Positions 1 to 8,089 are shown, numbered from the stretch's first letter. The stretch is DNA of 16,736 nt from Acidobacteriota bacterium (GCA_016179005.1 JACOSF010000302.1:1-16736); one strand, 5' to 3'. Made by a program: numbers and translations. Notes: a model not told the origin generated them from the sequence alone.

Positions 1-360
1 GCAGCCGCGCAGCAGAGCAGCAGCACGCCTCAGAGCGCGACGACCACGCAGAGCGCCACGCAGACTACGCCGCCGGCGAAGGATCCTAATGCCACGCCCG
101 TCATTGACAAGCGCGAGAAGAATCAAAAAGCGCGCATCAAGGAAGGCGTCAAGAGCGGCGAGCTGACCAAGAAAGAAACCAAGAAGCTGGTCAAAGAACA
201 GAAAGAAATCCGCAAGGACGAGAAAGCAGCCAAAGCGGACGGCACGGTGACCAAGGAAGAGCGCAAGGAAATCCGTAAGGACCAGCGCAAGGCCAGCCGC
301 GATATCGCCAAGCAGAAGCACGACGCGCAGAAGCGGCCCAAGGCCAGAAAGAAGCCGTAA
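1..360 (+). CDS. Lys/Glu-rich small protein, 3' part (5' end outside window)
   Basis: The reading frame is open from base 1 and ends with TAA at 358-360, giving 119 residues with no start inside the window. Residues 1-30 are a Gln/Ser/Thr/Ala-rich low-complexity linker such as follows a signal peptide. The rest is highly basic and helical. Residues 53-79 and 81-107 look like two copies of one unit, each opening with a G-x-L/V-T-K-x-E turn followed by a Lys/Glu-rich helix. The second turn (ADGTVTKEE) resembles an EF-hand or TerB-like turn, but ion binding is not shown. From memory, similar short exported proteins occur widely in proteobacteria and acidobacteria without a known function. A strong terminator follows 24 bases after the stop, so it probably ends its transcript. 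I do not recognise a named family. Confidence 0.75.
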   Translation, partial: AAAQQSSSTPQSATTTQSATQTTPPAKDPNATPVIDKREKNQKARIKEGVKSGELTKKETKKLVKEQKEIRKDEKAAKADGTVTKEERKEIRKDQRKASRDIAKQKHDAQKRPKARKKP

Positions 361-383
361 GCAAATTGGATTGGAGAGATGGG

Positions 384-417
384 TGAAGCGCGGAGTCTCC
401 GCGCTTCATTCCTTTTT
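384..417 (+). terminator. Intrinsic terminator after the Lys/Glu-rich gene
   Basis: An 11-bp perfect stem (384-394 with 398-408, arms TGAAGCGCGGA and TCCGCGCTTCA) closes a 3-base loop and is followed by TTCCTTTTT. The T-run is on the plus strand only, so it ends the upstream plus-strand gene. It also lies just beyond the stop of the convergent minus-strand gene, where it could only work as a stem without a U tract. Confidence 0.85.
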
Positions 418-446
418 GGGGCGCAGGATTTCGCGGCGACAGCCTG

Positions 447-2450
447 CTACGGTGTGCCGCGGGCGAGCACGGCAGCGTTGCGCTCGTCGGCGGCGATGAC
501 GCGGTTGAATTTCTTCAGGTCTTCCAGGCGCGTGGTGGGGACGCGCACATCCTTCACGATGTATTCCCGCTGATAACGCAAGATATTGCCCTCGACTTGC
601 ACTTTGCTGCGGTATTCGGCGAAACCAACGTCGATTTCCACCGGCGAGGGCAGCTCGTCGGCCTTGAACCCCGGCGGCAGCACAAACTCGTAGACGTCGC
701 TTTGGAAGGTGGTGCTGTCGAACTCCACAGGCAACTTGCGCGGCTTGCGCTCCATGACGTCGTCGCCCTTCGCGCCGAGCACGCGGGGGCGCAGGAGCAA
801 CAGGTTGCCGGCGACCTTGGCGTAGTTTTCCGAGTCGAATTCGTAGTTCAGGATCAAGCTTTCGTCGTGCTTCTCCAGGTTTTCCGCGACCGCCTTGCGC
901 AGGCGGAAGCCGCCGAGAAACTGCCCGAGAAAACTCTCCATCAATTTTTGGCGTTCGACGCCCTGCGCCCGGAGCAGCGAACTGCGGCGGCCGGTGGCGC
1001 TGTCCCCCCAGCGGATTTCCTTTACGGCCGCGCTGATCGCGCCCGTGGGACTGAGCGTGATTTTTCCGACGCGCAACAGCCGGTTGGTGGGCGGCGGCAG
1101 CAGCGGAAGCTCGATCAGCTCTCCGCCCGGGTCCGCTACCAGCAGCCCCTGATTTTTTTGCAGGTACGTGGGCAGATAGCCGAGCGGTGTGGATTCGTCG
1201 GTGGGGTCGAAGAAAAGCAGCTTGCCGAGGACGGGGTGCTCGCGGGTGGCGTAAAGAGTCGTCGCCGACACGTCCGGGGGCACGCGGATGGCCAGGATCA
1301 CGTGGTTGAAGTTGAGCATGGAGGGGAAGGAAGGAGCGGTGACGCCGCGCGCGGCGTTAATCAGCACGTAGTTGGACTCGACGCCGATTTCTTTGAGCAT
1401 GGTGCTGAGGACGGTGGCCTTATCTTTGCAATCGCCATAGCGGTTGGAAAAGATGTCGCGGGCGACGTGCGGCTGGTAACCGCCGATGCCGATCTCGATG
1501 GCCACGTAGCGGATGTCACGCTGGGCGAAGGCGGCCAGCGCGCGCATTTTGTCGAGCGTGGAAGTCGCGCCGGCGGTGAGCGCGGCCACCTTCTGCTTGA
1601 TTTCGGGCGAGGAATCGCGGCGCCCGGCGGCGAGCTGCGCATACCAGTCGCCCAGCTCGCTCCACGAGGCGTGGCTCTTGGCGCGCTGCGCCGCGTTGTT
1701 GGGCACATAGGTGATGGCGAGCCAGCCGGCCACCGCCTTCCACGGCGGCATCAGCGGCTCCCACTCGATCGCCGCGACGTTTTCGATTTCCCAGACCGAG
1801 CCGTTTGCGCCCGTCGCCTGCGGCTTCTGGTCCGCGTAGTTCATCCACATGGCGCGGTACTCCCAGCCGGACGGGAGTTGCAGCACAAAGCGAGCCTTGC
1901 GCACCGGCAGGGGGTCCTGGAAGAGCCACTTGTCCTGGAAAACGAAGGGGCGCCGCCGCTGCTCGTACTCGTAGCCGATGACGCTGCCGACATCGGCGCC
2001 GTCAATCTTGGTGGCCTTCATGCGGACGTCGTCGTAGAAGGAGCCGCTGCCGTAGCTGGTCTCGACAAAATCCTTTTCCTTGATCTCGAATTCCACGCCC
2101 GCCGGGGTGATGGCCCAGGCCTTCAAGTAGGTGAGGCGGGTCTCGCCGTCGTAACCGACACCGACGTAGGCGCGCTCGCGGCCTTCGGGCCGCAGGATTT
2201 TCCACGCGCGGCGGTAGGAGGTGCGGATTTCGCCGTCGTCGCGCACGGTGGTGACCTGCTCGTCGAGCAGCATCACCGCGTTGGTTTCCGGCGGGTAGGC
2301 CGGCAGCGACATGGCCGCGGCCGCGCGCAGCCAGTCCGGCGCGCCGGCCAAGGCGCCGGGCACGGCGTAGAACATTGCCGCGCACAGGGCCGCGCTGAAC
2401 GCGCTCATTGCGAGGAGCCGCCGCCAGTTGGGGAACGATTTGCTGTTCAT
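447..2450 (-). CDS. DUF3857/transglutaminase-like exported protein, triad intact
   Basis: 667 residues. An N-terminal hydrophobic stretch (about 11-36) ending in Ala-rich sequence looks like a signal peptide or anchor, so the protein should act outside the cytoplasm. Residues 55-245 match the DUF3857 beta-rich domain (RRAWKILRPEGRERAY, then VIGYEYEQ). The transglutaminase-like core follows, with Cys341 in RYGDCKDKA, His383 in NFNHVILAI and Asp415 in LLFFDPTD. The complete Cys-His-Asp triad predicts a thiol peptidase or acyltransferase-type fold, but the substrate is unknown. A C-terminal beta-rich region of about 200 residues completes the usual architecture. The gene lies 78 bp downstream of the related gene ending at 2529, in the same direction, and the two probably form one operon. 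The start is ATG at 2450, preceded by a weak GAGGGC ribosome site. Family assignment is confident; physiological role is not. Confidence 0.9.
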   Translation of the reverse strand: MNSKSFPNWRRLLAMSAFSAALCAAMFYAVPGALAGAPDWLRAAAAMSLPAYPPETNAVMLLDEQVTTVRDDGEIRTSYRRAWKILRPEGRERAYVGVGYDGETRLTYLKAWAITPAGVEFEIKEKDFVETSYGSGSFYDDVRMKATKIDGADVGSVIGYEYEQRRRPFVFQDKWLFQDPLPVRKARFVLQLPSGWEYRAMWMNYADQKPQATGANGSVWEIENVAAIEWEPLMPPWKAVAGWLAITYVPNNAAQRAKSHASWSELGDWYAQLAAGRRDSSPEIKQKVAALTAGATSTLDKMRALAAFAQRDIRYVAIEIGIGGYQPHVARDIFSNRYGDCKDKATVLSTMLKEIGVESNYVLINAARGVTAPSFPSMLNFNHVILAIRVPPDVSATTLYATREHPVLGKLLFFDPTDESTPLGYLPTYLQKNQGLLVADPGGELIELPLLPPPTNRLLRVGKITLSPTGAISAAVKEIRWGDSATGRRSSLLRAQGVERQKLMESFLGQFLGGFRLRKAVAENLEKHDESLILNYEFDSENYAKVAGNLLLLRPRVLGAKGDDVMERKPRKLPVEFDSTTFQSDVYEFVLPPGFKADELPSPVEIDVGFAEYRSKVQVEGNILRYQREYIVKDVRVPTTRLEDLKKFNRVIAADERNAAVLARGTP

Positions 2451-2466
2451 CGCCTGCCCTCACCAT

Positions 2467-2486
2467 ATCAAAAAAGTTTTTTCGAT
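2467..2486. other. A6-G-T6 palindrome in the gap between the two transglutaminase genes
   Basis: Six A, one G and six T (2470-2482) flanked by ATC and CGAT form a near-perfect AT palindrome in otherwise GC-rich DNA, about 20 bases upstream of the ATG at 2450. It could be a bent-DNA or protein-binding site or a weak internal promoter element. No clear -35/-10 pair could be assigned. Confidence 0.35.
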
Positions 2487-2528
2487 AACCCGTACGCGTC
2501 CAGTCGCGCGATTCCCGGCGCTGCACGG

Positions 2529-4487
2529 CTACTTGGGTGGCGCTTCGCCCGTGCGCAACACAGCTTGTTCGTCATCGCCGGCCATCACTTCATCATAAAA
2601 CCGGCGCAGTGACGGGTAATAGTCTGCCGGAAAGTAATAGGCTTCCAGAGCCAGGGAGCGGCGCACGCGCAGCTTGTTGCCCTGGTTCTCCCGCACCACC
2701 TCGAAGCTCAACACGTTGGAGCCGATCTTGCGGCCCTGCGGCAGGCTCTCGATGCGATAGTTGGCAGGCAACTCGATAGTGATGTCGTCCACGTCCCGGG
2801 AGGGGTAGCCGAAGTAGACCGGGTACTTCCGTTGTGCGTGCAGAAAGGGATGCACCTTGCTCAGGTGAAAGACCGAAGTAGGCAGCAGCAAGCGCCGCCC
2901 GGTGGCCGCGGCGTAACCCTGAATTTCCATGCTGTACTCCACTTTCAGAGCGGCATCGCTGCCTTCCAGACCCGTGACGCTTTCCACTTTGACCGTCGCA
3001 CTGGAGGGCAGGCGGTCCTTCAACTCGTCTTCCATGTCCTTGCGCCGCTGGACTTCGTCTTTCTCCATCGCTTCTCGGCGGCGGCGTACGGCTTGCAGTC
3101 CGGCAAAGATGAATTCCACCTTGCCCTGCAATGTGCCGTCTTCGGTCAGGCGCAGAGCAGCCTTGCGCTCGGTGACCGCGTCCTTGCTGGCGGGCGCGGG
3201 CGTGCTGATCCAGGTGCCGCCGTCTTTGCCCGGCTTGAGTGCCGGGACTTCCGTTTTCTGCCAGGCCAGCAGGCCGAAAGGACAATTGGGCATGCCGGGA
3301 TCAAAATAGCGGTCCGCGTCGCCGACGTGAACCAGGGCCACCTCGGCGTCCAGTTGATACTCGTCCTGCAGTTGCTTGTGGAAGAAGTGGTCGTCCCGCT
3401 CGGCGACGTGCACGATGCTGGCGGTAAACCCGGCGGAGCGGGCCAGGCCCACGAAGAGGCGCGCGATCTCCCGGCGGTAGCCGAAGCCGTGCTTCAGCAC
3501 GTCCTCGATATTATTGTTCTCCTTCAGCTTTTCCTTCTTGGCTTCCTTCTCCGACCTTTCGCGTTCGTAGCTCAGGTTGCGAATCTGCTGTACCCGCGCG
3601 TAAATCTTCCGCAGTTTTTCCTCCGGCGAGGCAGCGCCGGCCGTGATCTGGCTCTCGGCGTTGGCGATGCCGCCGCGCTTGCCGATGTAACCTTCCACGG
3701 TATCGCGGAGCTCCTGCCCCTGCTTTTTCCAGAAGTCTTCGGGATTCTTCTCGAACTGGCGCGCGTAGGAAAACTCCACGCGCATGCGCATCTCCCGCTC
3801 CGGAGGCATGTACTCCTCTTCCTCGAAGGCGGGCACGTTTTCGAGTTCCAGGATGTACCAGTCGCCTTTCTCCTTGGGCATATTGCCGGGAGGGAGATGC
3901 ATGGCGGTCCATTGAATGGCTAAACCTCTCAGGACAGGCCGGAAGGAAAACTTGACACGCCGCGTGAAGAACTCGCTCTGCAGCGGCCAGTAGGGGCTAT
4001 AGAGGCGCGACTCGTCCCGCACCACCCGGTACTTGTATTCGATCATTCCGCCGGCCTGCACCTCGGGCATGGTGAACGCCTTGGCATAGAACTTGACCCC
4101 GCGGGTCTTCGCCACGGTCTTGTCAAAGATCTTGCCGTCGAATTCCACCACCGAGCCGTCGGGGCGAATGGTGCGCGCCTTGATGTCCCTGACGCTTTCC
4201 GTGTCCTTCAAGTAGAGGATCTCCACGTCGCCGTGCTTCTTGCCTTCTTCGGTGAGGATCTTGATGCGGTAGTAGTTCGTCTCATACGACTCGACATCGT
4301 CGGTGAGGCGCTCGCGGTAGAGAACCACGGCGTGCGCCCCGGGCACGCCCGGGACTTCCTTCAGCGACAAATCCTCCGGAGTGATGGGCAACCAACCACC
4401 CTTCATCTGCGCGGCGGCCGGCGCGGCACTAAGGAGAATCCCCAGCAGCAGGCAGAGCGTGCAGATGAAGTCATGGCGATTCGACAT
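2529..4487 (-). CDS. DUF3857/transglutaminase-like exported protein lacking the catalytic Cys
   Basis: 652 residues from the chosen ATG at 4487, which has a canonical GGAGG eight bases upstream and gives a normal signal peptide (residues 6-26, ending AAPAAAQ). The frame stays open 80 codons further upstream, but that extension crosses the promoter and has no signal peptide. A DUF3857 domain covers about 50-235. Residues 290-400 align with a transglutaminase core, yet the Cys position reads GFGYRREIARLF (334-345) with no cysteine nearby (the only Cys are 9, 12 and 402). The His region reads QLDAEVALVHV; the Asp motif YFDPG (Asp396) is kept. It is therefore probably a non-catalytic paralogue, perhaps a binding or chaperone partner for the active copy encoded 78 bp downstream. 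A long charged helix (308-325) precedes the degenerate site. Family assignment is good; function is unknown. Confidence 0.88.
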   Translation of the reverse strand: MSNRHDFICTLCLLLGILLSAAPAAAQMKGGWLPITPEDLSLKEVPGVPGAHAVVLYRERLTDDVESYETNYYRIKILTEEGKKHGDVEILYLKDTESVRDIKARTIRPDGSVVEFDGKIFDKTVAKTRGVKFYAKAFTMPEVQAGGMIEYKYRVVRDESRLYSPYWPLQSEFFTRRVKFSFRPVLRGLAIQWTAMHLPPGNMPKEKGDWYILELENVPAFEEEEYMPPEREMRMRVEFSYARQFEKNPEDFWKKQGQELRDTVEGYIGKRGGIANAESQITAGAASPEEKLRKIYARVQQIRNLSYERERSEKEAKKEKLKENNNIEDVLKHGFGYRREIARLFVGLARSAGFTASIVHVAERDDHFFHKQLQDEYQLDAEVALVHVGDADRYFDPGMPNCPFGLLAWQKTEVPALKPGKDGGTWISTPAPASKDAVTERKAALRLTEDGTLQGKVEFIFAGLQAVRRRREAMEKDEVQRRKDMEDELKDRLPSSATVKVESVTGLEGSDAALKVEYSMEIQGYAAATGRRLLLPTSVFHLSKVHPFLHAQRKYPVYFGYPSRDVDDITIELPANYRIESLPQGRKIGSNVLSFEVVRENQGNKLRVRRSLALEAYYFPADYYPSLRRFYDEVMAGDDEQAVLRTGEAPPK

Positions 4488-4557
4488 GTCAGAAACCTCC
4501 AAGGCGGGCCCGGCGCGGCCAGGCCGAATTGCCAAAAAAGCTAACAAACTAGGCGAC

Positions 4558-4586
4558 AACATATCCGCCTGCCCGGGTGATGTCAA
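4558..4586 (-). promoter_or_regulatory. Sigma70-type promoter of the transglutaminase pair
   Basis: On the minus strand a perfect TTGACA (4581-4586) is followed by a 17-bp spacer and TATGTT (4558-4563). Transcription would begin near 4551, leaving a leader of about 64 bases that carries the GGAGG site of the gene starting at 4487. Confidence 0.7.
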
Positions 4587-4637
4587 CAGAGGCTCCGGGA
4601 AGGCGTTGTCGCGGCGATTGGCCGGCCGCTGGAGCGC

Positions 4638-4672
4638 CGGAACGGAAAAACCCTTCCGCGGAACGGAAAAAC
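4638..4672. repeat. Two 14-bp direct repeats, 21 bp apart, upstream of the promoter
   Basis: CGGAACGGAAAAAC occurs exactly at 4638-4651 and 4659-4672. The 21-bp spacing is two helical turns, so both copies lie on the same DNA face. They sit about 50-90 bp upstream of the -35 box at 4581-4586, where an activator could bind. They might equally serve the divergent Rrf2 gene that starts at 4890. Apart from these repeats, the promoter and the palindrome at 4854, I see nothing else in the 4488-4889 gap. Confidence 0.5.
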
Positions 4673-4853
4673 ATTTCACCGCGCTGCAAAGTTGTGCGGC
4701 ATGGAGCGGTGCTCCAGATCCGGGCAATGGCCGGGCCGCTGCAACAGCCTCAGCCGTGAGGAGTTAGACGCCGGGGTCCCCGCCGGAGGCAAGGGAAAGG
4801 AGGCCGCGCGGTGCGGGAATGGAAACACGCGTGCACATTCCGCTGGCGTGGAT

Positions 4854-4874
4854 AGTCTAGTAAGCTTATAGACT
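4854..4874. promoter_or_regulatory. Palindrome just upstream of the Rrf2 gene, candidate operator
   Basis: AGTCTA (4854-4859) and TAGACT (4869-4874) form a perfect inverted repeat around a 9-base AT-rich spacer. It ends 15 bases before the Rrf2 start codon. Position, symmetry and low GC relative to its surroundings fit an autoregulatory operator for a dimeric Rrf2 protein. No promoter boxes could be assigned with confidence. Confidence 0.55.
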
Positions 4875-4889
4875 TACTTGGGTGCGCCG

Positions 4890-5303
4890 ATGAAGATCTC
4901 CAAAAAAGGCCTCTACGCGCTGCAAGCTTTGATGAGCCTGGCCCGGCACTATCCGCAGGGCGCCGTCAAGATCCGTGAAATCGCCGCGGAAGAAGCGCTC
5001 CCTGAAAAATTCCTCGAGTTGATCCTGCTCGAGCTGAAAACCGCGCGCATCGTGGAAAGCGAGCGCGGCACGCACGGCGGCTACCGCCTGAAGCGCGCGC
5101 CGCGCCGCATTTTTCTGGGCGAGGTGATCCGCACGATGGACGGTCCGCTGGCGCCCTTCGGCGATGCCGCGTTGCTGCGCCGGCTGGTAGCGCGCGACAA
5201 GAAACACTCTTCGCTCTTTCGCGTGTTTCTCGACGTCCGCAATTCCGCCGCGCGCATCCTGGACCACACGTCGCTCGCCGAAGTTTGCACGCGGAGACAT
5301 TGA
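4890..5303 (+). CDS. Rrf2-family transcriptional regulator
   Basis: 137 residues from ATG at 4890; a TTG four codons earlier (4878) is in frame, but the family normally begins with the MKISKKGLYAL-type motif seen here. The winged helix-turn-helix covers about 1-80: the recognition part is IAAEEALPEKFLELILLEL and the wing is GTHGGYRL, both typical of Rrf2. The three cysteines that hold the [2Fe-2S] cluster in IscR and NsrR are absent; the only Cys lies near the C-terminus (CTRRH). It is therefore closer to the cluster-free CymR-like type, which senses sulphur status through protein partners or small ligands. Its stop codon touches the start of the transporter lipoprotein gene, so it is probably the first gene of the operon and its regulator. 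The ligand is unknown. Confidence 0.88.
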   Translation: MKISKKGLYALQALMSLARHYPQGAVKIREIAAEEALPEKFLELILLELKTARIVESERGTHGGYRLKRAPRRIFLGEVIRTMDGPLAPFGDAALLRRLVARDKKHSSLFRVFLDVRNSAARILDHTSLAEVCTRRH

Positions 5304-6434
5304 ATGCGCCCGAAACAGTTTGCAGAGCGCCGCGTCGGAAAGAAAATAACGATGAGAACCGCCCGCATCCCCAACAGCAGCCTTCGCGTCATGCGCCCGG
5401 CTTGCTTTTTGCTTGTGCTGGCCGTGTGCATCACCGGCTGTTCCTCGAAGCCTCCTACCTCTTCGCCATCTTCCGCTTCCGGTGGCACGGCGGTGATTCG
5501 CGTGGGCCACTTTCCGAATATCACGCACTCGCAGGCGCTCATTGGAAAATCAAACGGCTGGTTTGAGAAGGCCATGGCCCCCGACGCGCGCGTGGATTGG
5601 AAAGTGTTTAACGCTGGCCCCTCGGCCATTGAGGCACTCTTCGCCGGCGAAATCGACATCACCTACATTGGCCCGAACCCGGCGATTTCAGGCTACGTGC
5701 GCTCGAAGGGCGTGGCGCTGCGCATCGTCGCCGGCGCCACCAGCGGCGGTGCGGCGCTCGTGGTGCGTGCCGATGCGGGCATCACCAAGCCGGAAGACTT
5801 CCACGGCATGAAGATCGCCTCGCCGCAGCTTGGCAACACGCAGGACGTGGCCCTGCGCGCGTGGCTGCAATCCAAAGGGCTGCAGCTGCGCGAGAAGGGC
5901 GGCGACGTCCAGGTGATCCCCATCGCCAATCCCGACCAGATGACCCTGTTTATCCGCAAGCAGATTGACGCGGCGTGGGCGCCGGAACCTTGGGCCTCGC
6001 GGCTCATCCGCGAAGCCGGCGGCAAGCTCTTCTTCGACGAGCGCGAGCTGTGGGCCAACGGCGAGTTCGTCACCGCGCACGTGATCGTCAGCACGAAATT
6101 CCTCCGCGAACATCGCAGCCTGGTGAAGAAATGGCTCAAGGCCCACGTCGAGCTGACCGAGTGGATCAGCAAGAATCTGCCGCAGGCCAAGCAGGTGTTG
6201 AACGACCAACTCAAGAAAGACACCGGCAAGGCCATCGCGCAGCAAGTGCTCGACGATTCGTTCTCGCGGCTCAAGGTGACCTATGACCCGGTGAAGGCGT
6301 CGCTCTTCACCTCGGCGAAGTGGGCGTTCGACGCCGGCCTGCTGGGGCGTGAGCGGCCCGACCTCTCGGGCATCTACGATCTGTCGGTGCTGAACGAAGT
6401 GTTGAAGGAAAAGGGAGCCAAACCGATTCCATGA
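5304..6434 (+). CDS. ABC transporter substrate-binding lipoprotein, SsuA/NrtA/TauA type
   Basis: 376 residues. A lipobox (ITGC, Cys46) predicts a lipid-anchored periplasmic binding protein, followed by a Pro/Ser-rich linker and the binding domain from about 63 (VIRVGHFPNITHSQALIGKS). The segment DITYIGPNPAISGY is characteristic of binding proteins for aliphatic sulphonates and related nitrate/taurine-type substrates; the exact ligand cannot be read from sequence. The start at 5304 follows the Rrf2 stop with GGAG seven bases upstream. An internal ATG at 5352 would give a more usual 29-residue signal peptide and is a serious alternative. The stop overlaps the ATPase start (ATGA), so translation is probably coupled. 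With the next two genes it makes a complete importer. Confidence 0.9.
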   Translation: MRPKQFAERRVGKKITMRTARIPNSSLRVMRPACFLLVLAVCITGCSSKPPTSSPSSASGGTAVIRVGHFPNITHSQALIGKSNGWFEKAMAPDARVDWKVFNAGPSAIEALFAGEIDITYIGPNPAISGYVRSKGVALRIVAGATSGGAALVVRADAGITKPEDFHGMKIASPQLGNTQDVALRAWLQSKGLQLREKGGDVQVIPIANPDQMTLFIRKQIDAAWAPEPWASRLIREAGGKLFFDERELWANGEFVTAHVIVSTKFLREHRSLVKKWLKAHVELTEWISKNLPQAKQVLNDQLKKDTGKAIAQQVLDDSFSRLKVTYDPVKASLFTSAKWAFDAGLLGRERPDLSGIYDLSVLNEVLKEKGAKPIP

Positions 6435-7297
6435 GCGATCTGAACGATGTTTCCAGGATGAAGCCCGCCGCCTTCGAGCTGCCGCAGTTCGCGGAGTTGC
6501 GCGCGCCGAAGCTGCGCGTCTCCGGCGTGTCCAGAAAATTCGCCACGCCGAACGGTGCGAGCGTCACTGCGCTCGAGCACATCAGCCTCGAAGTGCGGTC
6601 GGGCGAGTTGCTGTGCATCGTTGGGCCCTCCGGCTGCGGAAAATCCACGCTGCTGAACCTGATGGCCGGGCTGGACACGCCCTCCGCCGGAGAAATCTTT
6701 CTCGACGGGCTGCGCGTGGACGGCCCCGGCGCGGGCCTCTCCGTGATTTTTCAGGAGCTGGGTCTTTTCCCGTGGCTCACCGTGCTGCAAAACGTCGAGT
6801 TCGGCCTGAAGATGAAGGGCATGGAGCGCGCCGCGCGCCGCAAGCGCGCCATGGAATTCCTGCGCCTGGTGCATCTTTCGTCCTTCGAGTCCAGCTACAT
6901 CCACCAGCTTTCCGGCGGAATGAAGCAGCGCGTGGCGCTGGCGCGTTCGCTGGCCACCGCGCCGGACGTGCTGTTCATGGACGAGCCGTTCGCCGCGCTG
7001 GACGCGCAGACGCGCGACCTCATGCACGAGGAGCTCGAGCGCGTGTGGAAGGAAACCGGGCAGACCATCGTGTTCGTGACGCACAACGTGCGCGAAGCCG
7101 TGCGCCTGGGCGACCGCATCATGCTGCTCACCTTCCGCCCCGGGCGCGTGAAGAGCGTGTTTCCGGTGATCCTCGAGCGGCCGCGACACCTCGAGGACGC
7201 CGATTTGGCAATGACGGCGCGCGAAGTGCTCGCACAGTTGAAGGAAGAGATCAACAAAGCTGTCGAGGAGGAGTACCACCATGCGGCGAAGGATTGA
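6431..7297 (+). CDS. ABC transporter ATPase, SsuB/TauB type
   Basis: 288 residues with every ATPase motif: Walker A GPSGCGKST (65-73), Q-loop Gln108 in FQELGLFPWLT, signature LSGGMKQR (160-167), Walker B LFMDEP with Glu185, D-loop ALDAQTR, and His218 in FVTHN. The sequence style (LFPWLTVLQNVEFGL, then THNVREAVRLGDRI) is that of nitrate/sulphonate/taurine importers. The N-terminus carries about 27 extra residues before the nucleotide-binding fold. It overlaps the binding-protein gene by 4 bases and the permease gene by 17. It energises uptake through the permease encoded next. Confidence 0.94.
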   Translation: MSDLNDVSRMKPAAFELPQFAELRAPKLRVSGVSRKFATPNGASVTALEHISLEVRSGELLCIVGPSGCGKSTLLNLMAGLDTPSAGEIFLDGLRVDGPGAGLSVIFQELGLFPWLTVLQNVEFGLKMKGMERAARRKRAMEFLRLVHLSSFESSYIHQLSGGMKQRVALARSLATAPDVLFMDEPFAALDAQTRDLMHEELERVWKETGQTIVFVTHNVREAVRLGDRIMLLTFRPGRVKSVFPVILERPRHLEDADLAMTAREVLAQLKEEINKAVEEEYHHAAKD

Positions 7298-8042
7298 GAA
7301 GCTGATCGTTTTCTTCTGCCTGTTCGCCGTCTGGCAGATAATTTACAGGCTCGACATCTGGCCGCCGTACCTTTTTCCGTCGCCCTCCGACGTGTTTGAG
7401 GCGCTGCGCGCCGGCTTTTCCGATCGCACCTTTCTAATCGGCATGGGCATCAGCATGCGGCGCATCGCCATCGGCTACGGCATTTCGATTGTGCTGGGGC
7501 TGGCGCTGGGCCTGCTGATCGCAATGAACGATTTCCTGGAGAACACCATCGGCAGCCTGGTGCTCAGCCTGCAAAGTTTGCCGAGCATCTGCTGGCTGCC
7601 GCTGGCGGTGCTGTGGTTCGGGCTTTCCGAGAACGCGATCCTTTTTGTGGTGATTATGGGCTCGCTGCTGGCGGTGACGATTAACACCGAGTCCGGCGTG
7701 CGCAACGTGCCCAAAATTTACATGCTGGCCGGGCGCAACCTGGGCGCCAACGGCTCGCGGCTGTTTCTCCACGTGCTGCTGCCTGCGAGCCTTCCGTATC
7801 TGATTTCGGGATTAAAGCAGGGCTGGGCGTTTGCGTGGCGTTCGCTGATTTCCGGCGAAATGATTTTCGTCAGCATGGGCCTCGGGCACCTGCTGATGAT
7901 GGGCCGCGACCTGAACGACATGTCCCAGGTGCTCGCCGTCATGGGGCTGATTATGTTTCTTGGGTACGTGGTGGACCGCGTCTTCTTCGTTAACGTCGAG
8001 CGCCACATCCGCTCGCGCTGGGGATTCGCGCCGACGACGTGA
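7281..8042 (+). CDS. ABC transporter permease, SsuC/TauC type
   Basis: 253 residues, the usual length for this family. Hydrophobic spans lie at about 5-24, 66-82, 92-114, 118-136, 168-196 and 212-236. The cytoplasmic EAA-type loop is at 147-172 (GRNLGANGSRLFLHVLLPAS), the contact site for the ATPase. The start ATG at 7281 is inside the end of the ATPase gene and has a GAGGAGGAG ribosome site just upstream, so it is well supported. Only one permease gene is present, so the channel should be a homodimer. No further gene follows in the operon. Confidence 0.93.
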   Translation: MRRRIEKLIVFFCLFAVWQIIYRLDIWPPYLFPSPSDVFEALRAGFSDRTFLIGMGISMRRIAIGYGISIVLGLALGLLIAMNDFLENTIGSLVLSLQSLPSICWLPLAVLWFGLSENAILFVVIMGSLLAVTINTESGVRNVPKIYMLAGRNLGANGSRLFLHVLLPASLPYLISGLKQGWAFAWRSLISGEMIFVSMGLGHLLMMGRDLNDMSQVLAVMGLIMFLGYVVDRVFFVNVERHIRSRWGFAPTT

Positions 8043-8089
8043 TCTGATGTGCAGCAAACTGATGGATGGAACAAGCAGATTCTAAATCC

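Noticed and set aside
597..2612. 671-codon open frame on the plus strand opposite the transglutaminase gene
   Set aside because: It is antisense to a well-supported gene, has low-complexity His/Arg/Gly-rich content and no domain; high GC keeps the opposite frame free of stops.
2832..3923. 363-codon plus-strand frame opposite the second transglutaminase gene
   Set aside because: Antisense to a gene with clear domains, promoter and ribosome site; no recognisable motif of its own.
4488..4727. 80-residue N-terminal extension of the Cys-less transglutaminase protein
   Set aside because: It spans the TTGACA/TATGTT promoter, lacks a signal peptide, and the ATG at 4487 has a canonical GGAGG.
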